In this document: positions 1 to 9,397 of the stretch, one piece after another
Position numbering within the stretch: position 1 is the stretch's first letter
Layout: each line of letters opens with the position of its first letter
Assembly: GCA_001899205.1 (NCBI GenBank)
Contig: MKVL01000039.1
Location: 1-64,000 of the forward strand
Direction of reading: 5' to 3'
DNA length: 64,000 nt
Origin: Mesorhizobium sp. 65-26
Lineage (GTDB): Bacteria; Pseudomonadota; Alphaproteobacteria; Rhizobiales; Rhizobiaceae
Notes under the pieces: generated by a model
Seen by the model: only the letters and a program-made list of their open reading frames with translations
Databases searched by the model: none
Told to the model about the DNA's origin: nothing
Made by a program: the position numbers and the translations under genes

Positions 1-74
1 CTCAGTGCAAGAGATGCATCCGGCGCGCGGCGAAGGAGAGTGAGGACTGTGTTCTTCACGTCGATGTTTCCCAT
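1..74 (-). CDS. Possible N-terminus of an unidentified protein, cut by the window edge
   Basis: An ATG at 74-72 opens a frame without stops to the left edge (about 24 codons, beginning MGNIDVKN). It lies 36 bases downstream of the gamma-glutamyltransferase stop on the same strand, so it could be the next gene of that operon. No clear Shine-Dalgarno sequence is visible and no family can be recognised from so short a piece. It could also be chance coding potential. Confidence 0.3.
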   Translation of the reverse strand, partial: MGNIDVKNTVLTLLRRAPDASLAL

Positions 75-109
75 TGGCTTGGCGGTGTCACGGGCAATTG
101 GCGGCGCGG

Positions 110-1879
110 CTACCGGCTGATGGCGTAATGGCTGCGCCGGGGATCGGCGCCCGAACCCAGCACGCGCCCGTCGGACGAAGGCGGCGCCAGGTCGAGGGAT
201 ACGGCGACGCCGCTGGCGTCGAACTCATAGTCCGGCCAGGGATGGATCCGGTGGCCTCGCGCCGCCAGCTTGGCGCGCGTGTTCTCGCTGATGCGGGATT
301 CGACGCTGAGCCGCCCGACATCGTGGAAATGCGGGAAGAACGAGTCCGGGAAGGCAAGGCAGGTGATGCGTGGCGCCTCCACCGCCTGCTGCGGCGACAT
401 GTTGCGATCGACGATGTTGAGGAACGTCTGCAATATGCCTTGCGGAATGACGTCACCGCCGCTCGACGACAACGCCATGACCCGGCTGTCGGCCTCGCCG
501 ATGCTGAGCGCGAGCGCCGGCGATGGCGTCAGCCGTGGCCGGCGGCCCGGACCGAGCGCGGCCGGATGCGCCGCGTCGAGCCTCGACTGCACGCCGCGCG
601 GCGACACCATGATGCCGAGGCCGGGCACGATCGGGTTGCCGTCGATCGTGTCGCTGGCAGAGCAGCTGAAGGCATTGCCCTTGGCGTCGACGACAGTGAA
701 ATTGGTGGTGTCGCGGCGCTTGCCGGGCGAGGTTGCGGGGGGCGCCGGCAGGTCCAGCGTCGGCAGGTCGGGTAGCGCCTTGCTGGCGTTCACCAGCGCG
801 CGCAAGCGGGCGACATGCTCGTCCGACAGCAATTCCTCGATCGTCGTCGCCGCGAAATTCGGGTCGCAATAGAATTTCTCGCGATCCGAAAAGGCTAGCT
901 TCATCGCCTCGGTCAACAAATGAAGGTAGCCATCCTCGCGGCCGGCGAGCGCGGCGGCATCGAAGCCGGCGAGCACCGACAGGGCCTGCAGGATGACCGG
1001 CGCCTGGCTGTAGGTGCCGCCCGTGAACATGCGCCAGCCGCGATAGTCGTAGCTCTTCGCCGGCGCGACCTCGTTGCGGAAACCGGCAAGGTCCTCCAGC
1101 GTCATCCAGCCGCCATTGCCGTTCACCCAGGCCACGATGCGCTCGGCGACCTCGCCTTCGTAGAAAGCCTTGCGCACGGCTTCCAGCGCCTGCTCGCGGT
1201 TCGCGCCCTGCTCGGCGGCGGCGAGCCGCTCCAGGAGCAGCGCCAGGTCCGTCTGCTTCAGGCGATCCCCCTCGCGCGGCGCCCTGCCCTGCGGCCAGTA
1301 GATGGCGCGCGAACTGTCCCAGTTCCGGAACGTCGCGCCCATGAGCTCGTAGGCAAGCGCCGTGCGCCGGTCGAGCACGAAGCCTTCCCTGGCGTAGCGG
1401 ATGGCCGGCGCCGCGACATCGGCGAACGACCATGTGCCGAAGCGCGACAGCGCCGACAGCCAGGCATCGGCCGCCGCCGGCACGATGGAGCATGGCGCGC
1501 CGAGCGGCATGTCGCCCTTGTGCCGCTCCAGATAGGCTTGAAGCGTGACGCTCTCGCTCCATGTGCCGACGCCGCTGATCGACCAGACCTGGTCGGACCC
1601 GGCCTGCCGCACGAGGATCGGCGCCACGCCGCCAAGATTGCACATGTCGGCCTGGATGACGTTGCTGGCGAGCCCCGCCGCCACGCCGGCATCGATCGCC
1701 GTGCCGCCACGCTCCAGCACGTCGGCGGCGATCATCGCCACCAGCGGATGACCGGCGACCACCGAATAGTGCTCGCCGACGAGCGTCGGCCGCATGGATT
1801 CCGGCGGCGGAAAGATGTTCGGCACCGGCGAAGTGTTGTTGCGCATGCCGCCGGCGGCGTCGTCGATGGGCTTGTCCAT
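110..1879 (-). CDS. Gamma-glutamyltransferase family protein (Ntn hydrolase)
   Basis: Member of the gamma-glutamyltranspeptidase family, self-cleaving N-terminal nucleophile hydrolases that transfer or hydrolyse gamma-glutamyl groups. The processing site is visible as RRDTTNFTVVD followed by GNAFS. The first Thr of the TTNF segment is the expected N-terminus and nucleophile of the small subunit, and downstream SSSGGDVIPQG matches the family's glycine-rich loop. About 589 residues, normal for the family. I chose the ATG at 1879 (MDKPIDD), which has GGAGAG upstream and lies just after the SDR stop; a longer in-frame start would overlap the SDR gene. No classical signal peptide is obvious, so a cytoplasmic location is possible, as for some catabolic GGT-like proteins. 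Last recognisable gene of the minus-strand operon starting near 7530. Exact substrate unknown. Confidence 0.88.
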   Translation of the reverse strand: MDKPIDDAAGGMRNNTSPVPNIFPPPESMRPTLVGEHYSVVAGHPLVAMIAADVLERGGTAIDAGVAAGLASNVIQADMCNLGGVAPILVRQAGSDQVWSISGVGTWSESVTLQAYLERHKGDMPLGAPCSIVPAAADAWLSALSRFGTWSFADVAAPAIRYAREGFVLDRRTALAYELMGATFRNWDSSRAIYWPQGRAPREGDRLKQTDLALLLERLAAAEQGANREQALEAVRKAFYEGEVAERIVAWVNGNGGWMTLEDLAGFRNEVAPAKSYDYRGWRMFTGGTYSQAPVILQALSVLAGFDAAALAGREDGYLHLLTEAMKLAFSDREKFYCDPNFAATTIEELLSDEHVARLRALVNASKALPDLPTLDLPAPPATSPGKRRDTTNFTVVDAKGNAFSCSASDTIDGNPIVPGLGIMVSPRGVQSRLDAAHPAALGPGRRPRLTPSPALALSIGEADSRVMALSSSGGDVIPQGILQTFLNIVDRNMSPQQAVEAPRITCLAFPDSFFPHFHDVGRLSVESRISENTRAKLAARGHRIHPWPDYEFDASGVAVSLDLAPPSSDGRVLGSGADPRRSHYAISR

Positions 1880-1898
1880 GGTCGCCAAGCTTTCTCTC

Positions 1899-2678
1899 CT
1901 AGGCGCTGAGCATGGCGCCGGCATCGACGCGCACCGTGGTTCCAGTGATCGCCGCGCTGGCGGGCGAGGCGAGATGCAGGCAGAGCGCCGCCACCTCGGC
2001 CGGCGTCACCAGCCGCAGCGCCGCGCCGCTATGGGCCATGTCCAGCCAGATTGCCCCGGCATCGGCGCCGGTGCGCTCGGCGATGCGGCGCGCGACATCC
2101 CTGAGCATCGGACTGTCGACATTGCCGGGGCACACCGCGTTCACCCTGATCCGGTCGCCGGCAAGCTCCGACGCCATGCTCTCGACGAAGCCGATCAGCC
2201 CGAACTTGCTGGCGCAATAGATGGAAGCGCCGGCCTCGCCACGCAGGCCGGCCGTGGAAGACAGGAACACGAAGGCGCCACCGCCGCCACGCGTGCTCAT
2301 GCGCCGGGCGAACGCCGCACCGATGTGGAAGGCGCCATCGAGATTGACCGCCATCACCCTGCGATAGGCACTCCAGTCTATGTCGACGACGTTGCCGTCC
2401 GCGTTGAGGCCGGCTGCGTAGACGACGCTGTCGGCCTTGCCGACAACCCCGGCCAGCCTCTCGGCCGACGCCGGATCGGTGACATCGCAAGCGGCGGCGT
2501 GATGCGCGCCGGCGAGGCCCGTCAAGGCGCCAGCCGCGGCCTGCTCGTGAAGATCGACGGACCAGACGGTGGCGCCAGCCTCGGCAAAGGCGCGCACACA
2601 GGCCGCGCCGATGGCGCCACCGCCACCGATGACCACCGTGACATGCCCCTCGGGCAGGATGTTTGCTGTCGTGCTCAT
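1899..2678 (-). CDS. Short-chain dehydrogenase/reductase (SDR)
   Basis: Classical SDR of about 259 residues that uses NAD(P)(H) to interconvert an alcohol and a ketone. It has the glycine-rich nucleotide loop GGGGAIG near residue 18, a YAAGLN segment in place of NNAG, the catalytic Ser in FLSSTAG, the YxxxK pair in YCASKFG, and the VCPGNVDSPM segment after it. A long in-frame N-terminal extension was rejected because it would run into the upstream E1 beta gene; the ATG at 2678 begins MSTTANI and lies 13 bases after that gene's stop. Its position directly after the acetoin-dehydrogenase-like E1 pair makes an acetoin/diacetyl or related hydroxyketone substrate thinkable, but the sequence does not prove it. 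Confidence 0.9.
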   Translation of the reverse strand: MSTTANILPEGHVTVVIGGGGAIGAACVRAFAEAGATVWSVDLHEQAAAGALTGLAGAHHAAACDVTDPASAERLAGVVGKADSVVYAAGLNADGNVVDIDWSAYRRVMAVNLDGAFHIGAAFARRMSTRGGGGAFVFLSSTAGLRGEAGASIYCASKFGLIGFVESMASELAGDRIRVNAVCPGNVDSPMLRDVARRIAERTGADAGAIWLDMAHSGAALRLVTPAEVAALCLHLASPASAAITGTTVRVDAGAMLSA

Positions 2679-2691
2679 GCCAACCTCGCCG

Positions 2692-3696
2692 TCACGATGC
2701 CGCCGCCATTTCGCGCAGCACGCGCGCGATCGAGGCCGGCCCCGGCACCAGCGCCTCCTCGAGCGAAAGCGCGGCGGGGATCGGAACGTCGGGCACCGCA
2801 TGGCGGCGGATCTGGCGCAAAGCCGTCGGCCCGAGCTTTTCCAACACGCGCACGACCACCTCGGCCGACAGGCCGAAGGAAAGATAATCCTCGTCGACGA
2901 CCAGCAACCGGCCTGTCCTGGCAGCCGACGCCGCGACCGTTTCCGTGTCGAGCGGAACGATGGATCGCAGGTCGATCACCTCGGCGTCGATGCCCTCGGC
3001 GGCAACCTCGGCGGCTGCCTCCATGGCGTATTCGACGCCGGCACTGAGGGTGACGAGGGTGATATCATTGCCCTTGCGCGCCACCTCGGCCTTGCCGATC
3101 GGCGTCACGAACGCATCTTCCGGCACCTCGGAACCGGTCAGGAAATCCTTGGCTTTCTTCAGGAGCAGCCCCTTGTGCTCGATGAAGACCACCGGATTGT
3201 CGGAACGTATGGCGGCGGCCATCAGGCCCTTGTGGTCGCGCACCGAAGCCGGCGCCACGACATGCATTCCCGGCAGGTGCGCGAAGGTTCCCCACAGGCA
3301 CTGCGAATGCTGCGCGGCCGATCCGATGTTGCCGCCAGCGGTCTTGATCACCATCGGCATCTTCACCCGCCCGCCGGACATGTAGGGGATCTTGGCCATG
3401 GCATTGTAAATCTGCTCCAGGCAGACGCCCATGAAGTCGACGAACATGATCTCGACCACCGGCCGCAGCCCCGCCATCGCCATGCCGACGCCCATGCCGG
3501 TGAACGACATCTCGGATATCGGCGTGTCGCGCACGCGCATCGGGCCGAAACGTTCGAGCAGATCGCGGCTCGAGCCGAACACGCCGCCCGAGCGGCCGAC
3601 ATCCTCGCCCAGCAGCACGACGCTTTCGTCGCGCGCCATTTCCTGCATCAGGCTTTCGGCGACGGCCTGCGAGGCGTTGATCTTGCGTACCGTCAT
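2692..3696 (-). CDS. 2-oxoacid/acetoin dehydrogenase complex E1 component, beta subunit
   Basis: Beta subunit of a thiamine-diphosphate-dependent E1 of the pyruvate, branched-chain 2-oxoacid and acetoin dehydrogenase families. It has the N-terminal VVLLGEDVG segment, the RVRDTPISE loop and the conserved FxDFM and SAAQHSQ segments near the active site. The C-terminal transketolase-like domain carries DLRSIVPLD. About 334 residues, normal length. The stop TGA of the alpha subunit and this ATG share a base (TGATG), a sign of translational coupling; a GTG one codon earlier is an alternative. Wording such as 'acetoin dehydrogenase AcoB-like' fits best, but substrate cannot be fixed. No E2 or E3 gene lies in the window. 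Confidence 0.92.
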   Translation of the reverse strand: MTVRKINASQAVAESLMQEMARDESVVLLGEDVGRSGGVFGSSRDLLERFGPMRVRDTPISEMSFTGMGVGMAMAGLRPVVEIMFVDFMGVCLEQIYNAMAKIPYMSGGRVKMPMVIKTAGGNIGSAAQHSQCLWGTFAHLPGMHVVAPASVRDHKGLMAAAIRSDNPVVFIEHKGLLLKKAKDFLTGSEVPEDAFVTPIGKAEVARKGNDITLVTLSAGVEYAMEAAAEVAAEGIDAEVIDLRSIVPLDTETVAASAARTGRLLVVDEDYLSFGLSAEVVVRVLEKLGPTALRQIRRHAVPDVPIPAALSLEEALVPGPASIARVLREMAAAS

Positions 3697-4655
3697 CACA
3701 TCACCTCGGCAAAGACATAATCCATCGCGCCGGCCGGATCGGGCATGGCGTCGGCGCGCACATCCGCCAGCATCGCCGTCATCTCCTCCCTGGCCTTGGC
3801 GCCGATGGCGTCGAGTTCGGCTTCGGTCGCCGCGCCGTGCTCCAGCAACTCCCGGCGATAGCGCAGGATCGGATCCATCTCGACGCGCATGCGCTGCTTT
3901 TCGGCCCGTTCGCGGTAATTGTCGTGGTCGCCCTCGTAATGGCCCCTGAAGCGATAGCAGGTCGCCTCCAGCAGCGACGGGCCGCCGCCCTTGCGCGTAT
4001 GCCTGGCGGTCTCGGCGAAGGCCAGCGTCACCGCCTCGACATCCGTCCCGTCGACGCGCCGGCCGGTGATGCCATAGGCGCTGGCGCGCTCGGCGATGGT
4101 CGGCGTCGCCGTCACGTCGCGGAAGCGCACGGAGATCGCGTATTCATTGTTCTCGACAAGGCACACCAGCGGCAGGCTCCAGGCGGCGGCCATGTTCAGG
4201 CATTCATGGAAGGTGCCGTGGTTGGTGGCGCCGTCACCGCAGATGCCGACGGCGATGTGGGGCAGGCCCATCATCTTGAACTTGTAGGCATAGCCGAGCG
4301 CCACGGGCAGCGACGCACCGACGATGCCCGTGGCCGAGAAGTGATGCTCGGGGTCGAAGGGATGCATGTGGCCGCCCCGCCCCCGGCACAGCCCCGTCTC
4401 CTTCTCGAAGATCTCCGCCATCAGCGCGCGCGGCGGCACGCCCTTGGCGAGCGCATGGAAATGATTGCGGTGCGTGCTCACCACGGCGTCGTTCGGCGTC
4501 AGCGATTGCGCCAGCGCGACGCCGATCGCCTCCTGGCCGATGCCCGTGTGCAGTTCGCCATGGATCTCGAATGTCTGCACGCCTTCGAGGCAGGCCTCGT
4601 CGAAGGCGCGCATGCGCGTCATGGTCCGGAAGAGTGAGATCGGGTTCAGCTTCAT
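3696..4655 (-). CDS. 2-oxoacid/acetoin dehydrogenase complex E1 component, alpha subunit
   Basis: Alpha subunit of the heterotetrameric E1, which decarboxylates a 2-oxoacid or cleaves acetoin on thiamine diphosphate. The cofactor signature runs from GDGATNHG (140-147) to VENN (167-170), the family's GDG-N26-NN pattern. The HIS-rich RGRGGHMHPF segment lies near residue 92. About 319 residues. The start is the ATG at 4655 (MKLNPIS); a frame extension upstream would overlap the VOC gene and looks non-coding. It lies 32 bases after the VOC stop and overlaps the beta gene. The compact length resembles AcoA rather than the longer mitochondrial-type PDH alpha. Confidence 0.92.
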   Translation of the reverse strand: MKLNPISLFRTMTRMRAFDEACLEGVQTFEIHGELHTGIGQEAIGVALAQSLTPNDAVVSTHRNHFHALAKGVPPRALMAEIFEKETGLCRGRGGHMHPFDPEHHFSATGIVGASLPVALGYAYKFKMMGLPHIAVGICGDGATNHGTFHECLNMAAAWSLPLVCLVENNEYAISVRFRDVTATPTIAERASAYGITGRRVDGTDVEAVTLAFAETARHTRKGGGPSLLEATCYRFRGHYEGDHDNYRERAEKQRMRVEMDPILRYRRELLEHGAATEAELDAIGAKAREEMTAMLADVRADAMPDPAGAMDYVFAEVM

Positions 4656-4687
4656 GTGTCTTGTTCCGATGTCCTGGCCGGCCACGC

Positions 4688-5122
4688 TCAGCCGCCGTCC
4701 TGGTTGAATTCGAGCAGTTCGAGGAAGGAGCCGCCGGGCTCGCGGCAATAGGCCGACCGCCCTTCGGGAAAGACGGTGACGTCGCCGATCGCGACGGCGC
4801 CGAGCGCCGCGACCTCACGCAGCGCCTCGTCGACATTCTCCACCGTCAGGCCGACATGGCCGGAGCCGGCCGACAACGGCCGCGCCTGCGGCGACGCGCC
4901 GGAATGCAGGAACTGGATCAGTTCGAGGCGCGGGCCATCGGCAAGCGTGAGCTGCGCGAGATGGCACGACAGCCGCTCCATGCCCATCATGCTCTGGATC
5001 TCGCGCGCCATGTCGCGCTCCTCGAAAACGAGCTGGTAGCCGAATGCGCGGCGATAGAAATCGACCGAAAGATCGAAATCCGCGACGGCCAGCGAAATAT
5101 GGTCGAGCCCCATCAGCTTCAT
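4688..5122 (-). CDS. VOC (glyoxalase/bleomycin-resistance) family protein
   Basis: Small metalloenzyme-fold protein of 144 residues with two beta-alpha-beta-beta-beta modules. The first begins LDHISLAVADFDLSVDFYR with a metal-ligand-type His near residue 8. The second begins GHVGLTVENVDEAL and ends in REPGGSFLELLEF, whose Glu is a typical metal ligand. This pattern fits glyoxalase I, methylmalonyl-CoA epimerase or a small lyase/isomerase. Placed between a CobW-like GTPase and E1 alpha in one operon, so it probably handles an intermediate of the same pathway. Specific reaction not assignable. Confidence 0.82.
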   Translation of the reverse strand: MKLMGLDHISLAVADFDLSVDFYRRAFGYQLVFEERDMAREIQSMMGMERLSCHLAQLTLADGPRLELIQFLHSGASPQARPLSAGSGHVGLTVENVDEALREVAALGAVAIGDVTVFPEGRSAYCREPGGSFLELLEFNQDGG

Positions 5123-5131
5123 CGAAAACTC

Positions 5132-6150
<1,019 letters not shown>

Positions 6151-6154
<4 letters not shown>

Positions 6155-7530
6155 TCCACCCAGCTCGCGTTCCAGAAACTGCCGGGACGGTGGCGCATCG
6201 TTTCCAGAGCGCCGAAGGCCGGCTCGCCGAGCGCCTTGCCGCCGACACGGCCGGTAAGTTCCGCCTTCGCTGTCTCGATGACTGCGGGATCAGCCAGCAG
6301 CCGCACGGCGGCGATGGCCAGCGCCTCGGACGCCATCAGCGGGCCGGGATGGCTGGCCTCATGGCCCGACAGCGCCGTCAGCGCCCAGTTGTGCAGCGGC
6401 ACCTGCTCGGGAAAGGCCCAGTTGACGCGGCCGAGCGGGATGCGCCAGCTCGCCTCGCCATCGTCCTGTCCATAGGGATCGAGACCTTCGGTATGGAGCC
6501 TGATCCCGTCATCCAGCGTGAAGTCGCCCTCCGGACGGCAGGCCTTCGCCAGCGCCCGCATGAAGTCGCGCCCCTCACCCGTCCAGCGCGGCGGTCCGAC
6601 CAGCTCCAACGCCGAATGGAGGGCCTGCGCGAGCGTGTCGTTGGGCAGATAGCCGCGCGTACCGGCGATGAACTGATGACGGAAAGCGACGCCCGTCATC
6701 TCGGCCGCCTGCCCGGCCACGCCGATTGCGAAATCGAACACCGCCTTGGCACGCTCGAAATCGGCATGGCGCGCGGTGAACCACAGCCGCGCCTCGTCCG
6801 GCGTGACGTTGGGGATATGGCCGGCGACGCGCAGCACATGTTCCAGAGAAGCATCGGGGAAATGATGGGCGCGCAGCCTTTCGAGCGATTGCACCGCTAG
6901 TTCTGCCGCGTCGAGCGCGTTGCGGCGGCGCGTGCCGCCGCCATGGCCGGATTCGCCCAGGAAGACGATCTCGCCATTCATCACCGACTGGCACGGGCGT
7001 GAGATTGCGCCGTTCTGGTAGTCGCCATGCGAGGTCAGGATCGCGTCGATGCCTTCGAAAGCGCCGAGGCCGAGCATCGCGATCTTGCCCCAGACGATTT
7101 CCTCCGAGGGCGTACCGAGCACGACGACGCGACCGGCGAGGCCTGCCTCCCGCGCCGCCAGCGCGGCCGCGATCGCCGCACCGCAATTGGCCGGGCCGAT
7201 CAGATTGTGGCCGCAGGCATGTCCAGCCGCCCTGCCGGTGCCGCTGCGATGGGCGACCGCCGCGTTGTCGGTGCCCGGCAGCGCGTCATACTCCGCCAGC
7301 AGCGCGATCGCCGGCCCGCCCTCGCCGGCCTCGGCGCGGAAGGCGGTCGGCAGGCCGCAGACACCGCGCTCGACCTTGAAATCGTGCTCTTCGAGCCAGT
7401 CGCAAAGGATGCCGCTGGCGGCGAACTCCATGTTCCCCAATTCCGGATTCGACCACAATGCATTGAATTTGCTGACGATATCCGTCCGCAAAGGTTGCCA
7501 GTGCCGTCGTGTGGTCTCGACCAGTTTCAT
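6151..7530 (-). CDS. M20 family amidohydrolase, AbgB-like
   Basis: Metal-dependent amidohydrolase of the M20 peptidase superfamily, closest in layout to AbgB and indole-acetyl-aspartate hydrolases that split N-acyl amino acids. Metal-binding and catalytic segments are LLAEYDALPG, GHACGHNLIG, the Glu pair in GTPSEEIVWG, the SHGDYQNG stretch and, near the end, HEASHPGPLMASE. The inserted dimerisation domain lies roughly between residues 185 and 310. About 459 residues. The ATG at 7530 (MKLVETT) matches the usual family N-terminus; upstream in-frame ATGs at 7578 and 7602 are alternatives, and none has a good Shine-Dalgarno sequence. First gene of the operon running to 110, divergent from the GntR gene. 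Cytoplasmic; substrate unknown. Confidence 0.85.
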
Positions 7531-7545
7531 TTCTGTTTTCTGTAA

Positions 7546-7557
7546 ACTGTTGACAGT
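7546..7557. promoter_or_regulatory. Inverted repeat between M20 operon and GntR gene, candidate operator
   Basis: ACTGT-TG-ACAGT is a dyad with 5-base arms, 16 bases upstream of the proposed M20 start and 74 bases upstream of the GntR start. It contains the TGTNNACA-like core common in FadR/FCD-type GntR operators. A role as the autoregulatory site of the divergent regulator is inference from position. Confidence 0.4.
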
Positions 7558-7630
7558 CTTCAGAGGATTGTGGTTCATTTCCCCTGCGCTGTCAAACGCC
7601 ATTCAGTGGCCCGCGCCATGGAGGAATTGC

Positions 7631-8311
7631 TTGGAGCAGGGTTTTCACGCCGTCCCGACGCTCACCCTGGTGACCCAGGTGAAGGAGCAGATTCAGCGCG
7701 CCATCACCAATGGCGAGCTGCTGCCGAACCAGCGTCTCGTCGAGGGCGAAATCGCCCAGAAGCTCGGTGTCAGCCGCGGCCCCGTGCGCGAAGCCGCGCG
7801 GCTGCTGGAGCAGAGCGGGCTGCTGATCTCGCTGCCCCGGCGTGGCTTCTTCGTGCGCCAGTTCGAGGCGCGCGAGATTGAGGATCTCTACGAGCTGCGT
7901 GAGTGGATCGAGGCGGCGGCGGTGGAATCGGCCGTCAAGCGCGCCACGCCCCAGCAGCACCAGTCGCTGCGCGCCACGCACAAGAACCTGATCGCCCGCG
8001 CCCAGTCGGGGCAGCAGTCCGAATTGATAGAGGCCATCATCGAGTTCCACCGTTCGATCTGCGAGCTTTCCGGCAATGCCAGGCTCCTGCGCCTGTTCGA
8101 CGAGATGACGGTCGAGGTGCGCCAGATCCTGTCCGTGCTGGGCGTCAACCTGGACGAGACCGGCTACCCCGTCGAAGCGCAGGAGTCGCTGCTCGACGCG
8201 ATCGAGGCACGCGACGGACGCCGTGCCGGCAAGGAGATCAGGAACCTCGTTGCCCAGGCCGGCAAGGAGGTCATGCACAACTACAAACGCCGCCAGGCCG
8301 CCGCCGACTGA
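7631..8311 (+). CDS. GntR family transcriptional regulator, FadR/FCD subfamily
   Basis: About 226 residues: an N-terminal winged helix-turn-helix (QRLVEGEIAQKLGVSRGPVREAARLLEQSGLL) followed by an all-helical FCD ligand-binding domain (LYELREWIEAAAVESA and EFHRSICELSGNARLL, whose Asp/His positions usually bind a metal and an organic acid). No ATG occurs in frame near the start of homology. The TTG at 7631 is chosen because GGAGG stands six bases upstream. Divergent from the M20 operon and upstream of an amino acid transporter, so it probably controls one or both in response to a catabolite. Confidence 0.85.
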   Translation: MEQGFHAVPTLTLVTQVKEQIQRAITNGELLPNQRLVEGEIAQKLGVSRGPVREAARLLEQSGLLISLPRRGFFVRQFEAREIEDLYELREWIEAAAVESAVKRATPQQHQSLRATHKNLIARAQSGQQSELIEAIIEFHRSICELSGNARLLRLFDEMTVEVRQILSVLGVNLDETGYPVEAQESLLDAIEARDGRRAGKEIRNLVAQAGKEVMHNYKRRQAAAD

Positions 8312-8382
8312 CCGGAAGCGGCAGGCATCACGAAACCAGCAATACCGACCGCCAAAGGGCGGCGGCCATGGGAGGATGGAAA

Positions 8383-9219
8383 ATGTGGACTATCGGAAGA
8401 ATTGACAGGTTACGCGGCCGCGGCGCAGGCATCGCCGCCCTCGCCCTGGGCGTGATGATGGCCGCTGGGGCGCAGGCCGCGTCCAAGGCGCCCGAGAATA
8501 TCGCCAAGGCCGGCAAGATCGTGTTCTGCACCGAGCTCGCCTACGCGCCTTGGGAAATGGTCAACCCCGACACCCAGGCGCCGGAAGGCTTCGACATCGA
8601 TATCGCCGCGGCGCTCGCCAAGACGATGGGCGTCAAGTCGGAACACAAGAACATCGCCTTCGATGGCCTGATCCCTGCCCTGCAGGCGGGCCAGTGCGAC
8701 GCCATCATCTCGGGCCTCGCGGACAAGCCGGAGCGGCGCGAAGTGGTCGATTTCGTCGACTATGCCGTTTCCGGCAACGCGCTGATCGTGCGCGCCAAGG
8801 ACGACGCCACCTTCAAGACCCTGGAGGACCTCTCCGGCCGCAAGGTGTCGGTCGCCGTCGGCTCGGCGCTCGAGGGCGAGCTGAAGAAGGCCAACGAGAC
8901 GCTCAAGGCGGCCGGCAAGCCGGAGATCAACATCCTCTCGCTGCAGAGCGGCACCGACGCCTTCCAGCAGCTTACCGCCGGACTGGCCGACGTCTATCTC
9001 GGCTCGACCGACCAGGCGGGCTACTTCAACAAGCAGAAGCCGGGCTTGCTGAAGCTCGCCAGCCCACAGCTCTTCTCGCTGACCATCGGCGTCGCCACGC
9101 TGAAGAAGGACAAGGAACTCCATGACGCCTTCGAAGCGGGGCTCAAGGAGATGAAGGACTCGGGCGAATACAAGAAGGTGCTCGATGCCTGGGGCTTCGA
9201 GGCCATGGGAATCCAGTGA
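8383..9219 (+). CDS. Polar amino acid ABC transporter, periplasmic substrate-binding protein
   Basis: Family 3 extracellular solute-binding protein of 278 residues. An N-terminal signal peptide has a basic start, a hydrophobic stretch GIAALALGVMMAAG and a cleavage-like AQAAS. The mature part starts with VFCTELAYAPWEM, then PEGFDIDIAAALAK, FDGLIPALQAGQCDAIISG and DYAVSGNALIV, the usual order for lysine/arginine/ornithine- or cystine-type receptors. Start ATG 8383 has GGAGG seven bases upstream; an earlier in-frame ATG at 8368 lacks one. Followed by a strong terminator hairpin, then the permease and ATPase. Substrate is probably a polar amino acid or derivative, possibly the product of the M20 amidohydrolase encoded divergently. 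Confidence 0.92.
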   Translation: MWTIGRIDRLRGRGAGIAALALGVMMAAGAQAASKAPENIAKAGKIVFCTELAYAPWEMVNPDTQAPEGFDIDIAAALAKTMGVKSEHKNIAFDGLIPALQAGQCDAIISGLADKPERREVVDFVDYAVSGNALIVRAKDDATFKTLEDLSGRKVSVAVGSALEGELKKANETLKAAGKPEINILSLQSGTDAFQQLTAGLADVYLGSTDQAGYFNKQKPGLLKLASPQLFSLTIGVATLKKDKELHDAFEAGLKEMKDSGEYKKVLDAWGFEAMGIQ

Positions 9220-9226
9220 CACCCCT

Positions 9227-9263
9227 CCGGCCGGTGACCTCGCGTCGCCGGCCGGCCTTTTTT
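9227..9263 (+). terminator. Intrinsic terminator between binding-protein gene and permease gene
   Basis: A 12-base-pair GC-rich stem (9227-9238 with 9244-9255, one G-T pair) and a 5-base loop are followed by CC and six T residues (9258-9263). It starts 8 bases after the binding-protein stop. Its form is that of a Rho-independent terminator. Its place suggests partial termination that lowers permease and ATPase expression relative to the binding protein. Confidence 0.85.
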
Positions 9264-9397
9264 GGCGCAGAGGACGACTTCACCTCATTGCTCCATCTCC
9301 TTGTTTTTAAGCAATTCCTCAGGGAAGAGGCCGGGCGCCTTTCCCGGGAAAGCCGTTTCAGACCTTCCCGGAATTGCTCCAGATCGAGTGCCTGCCC

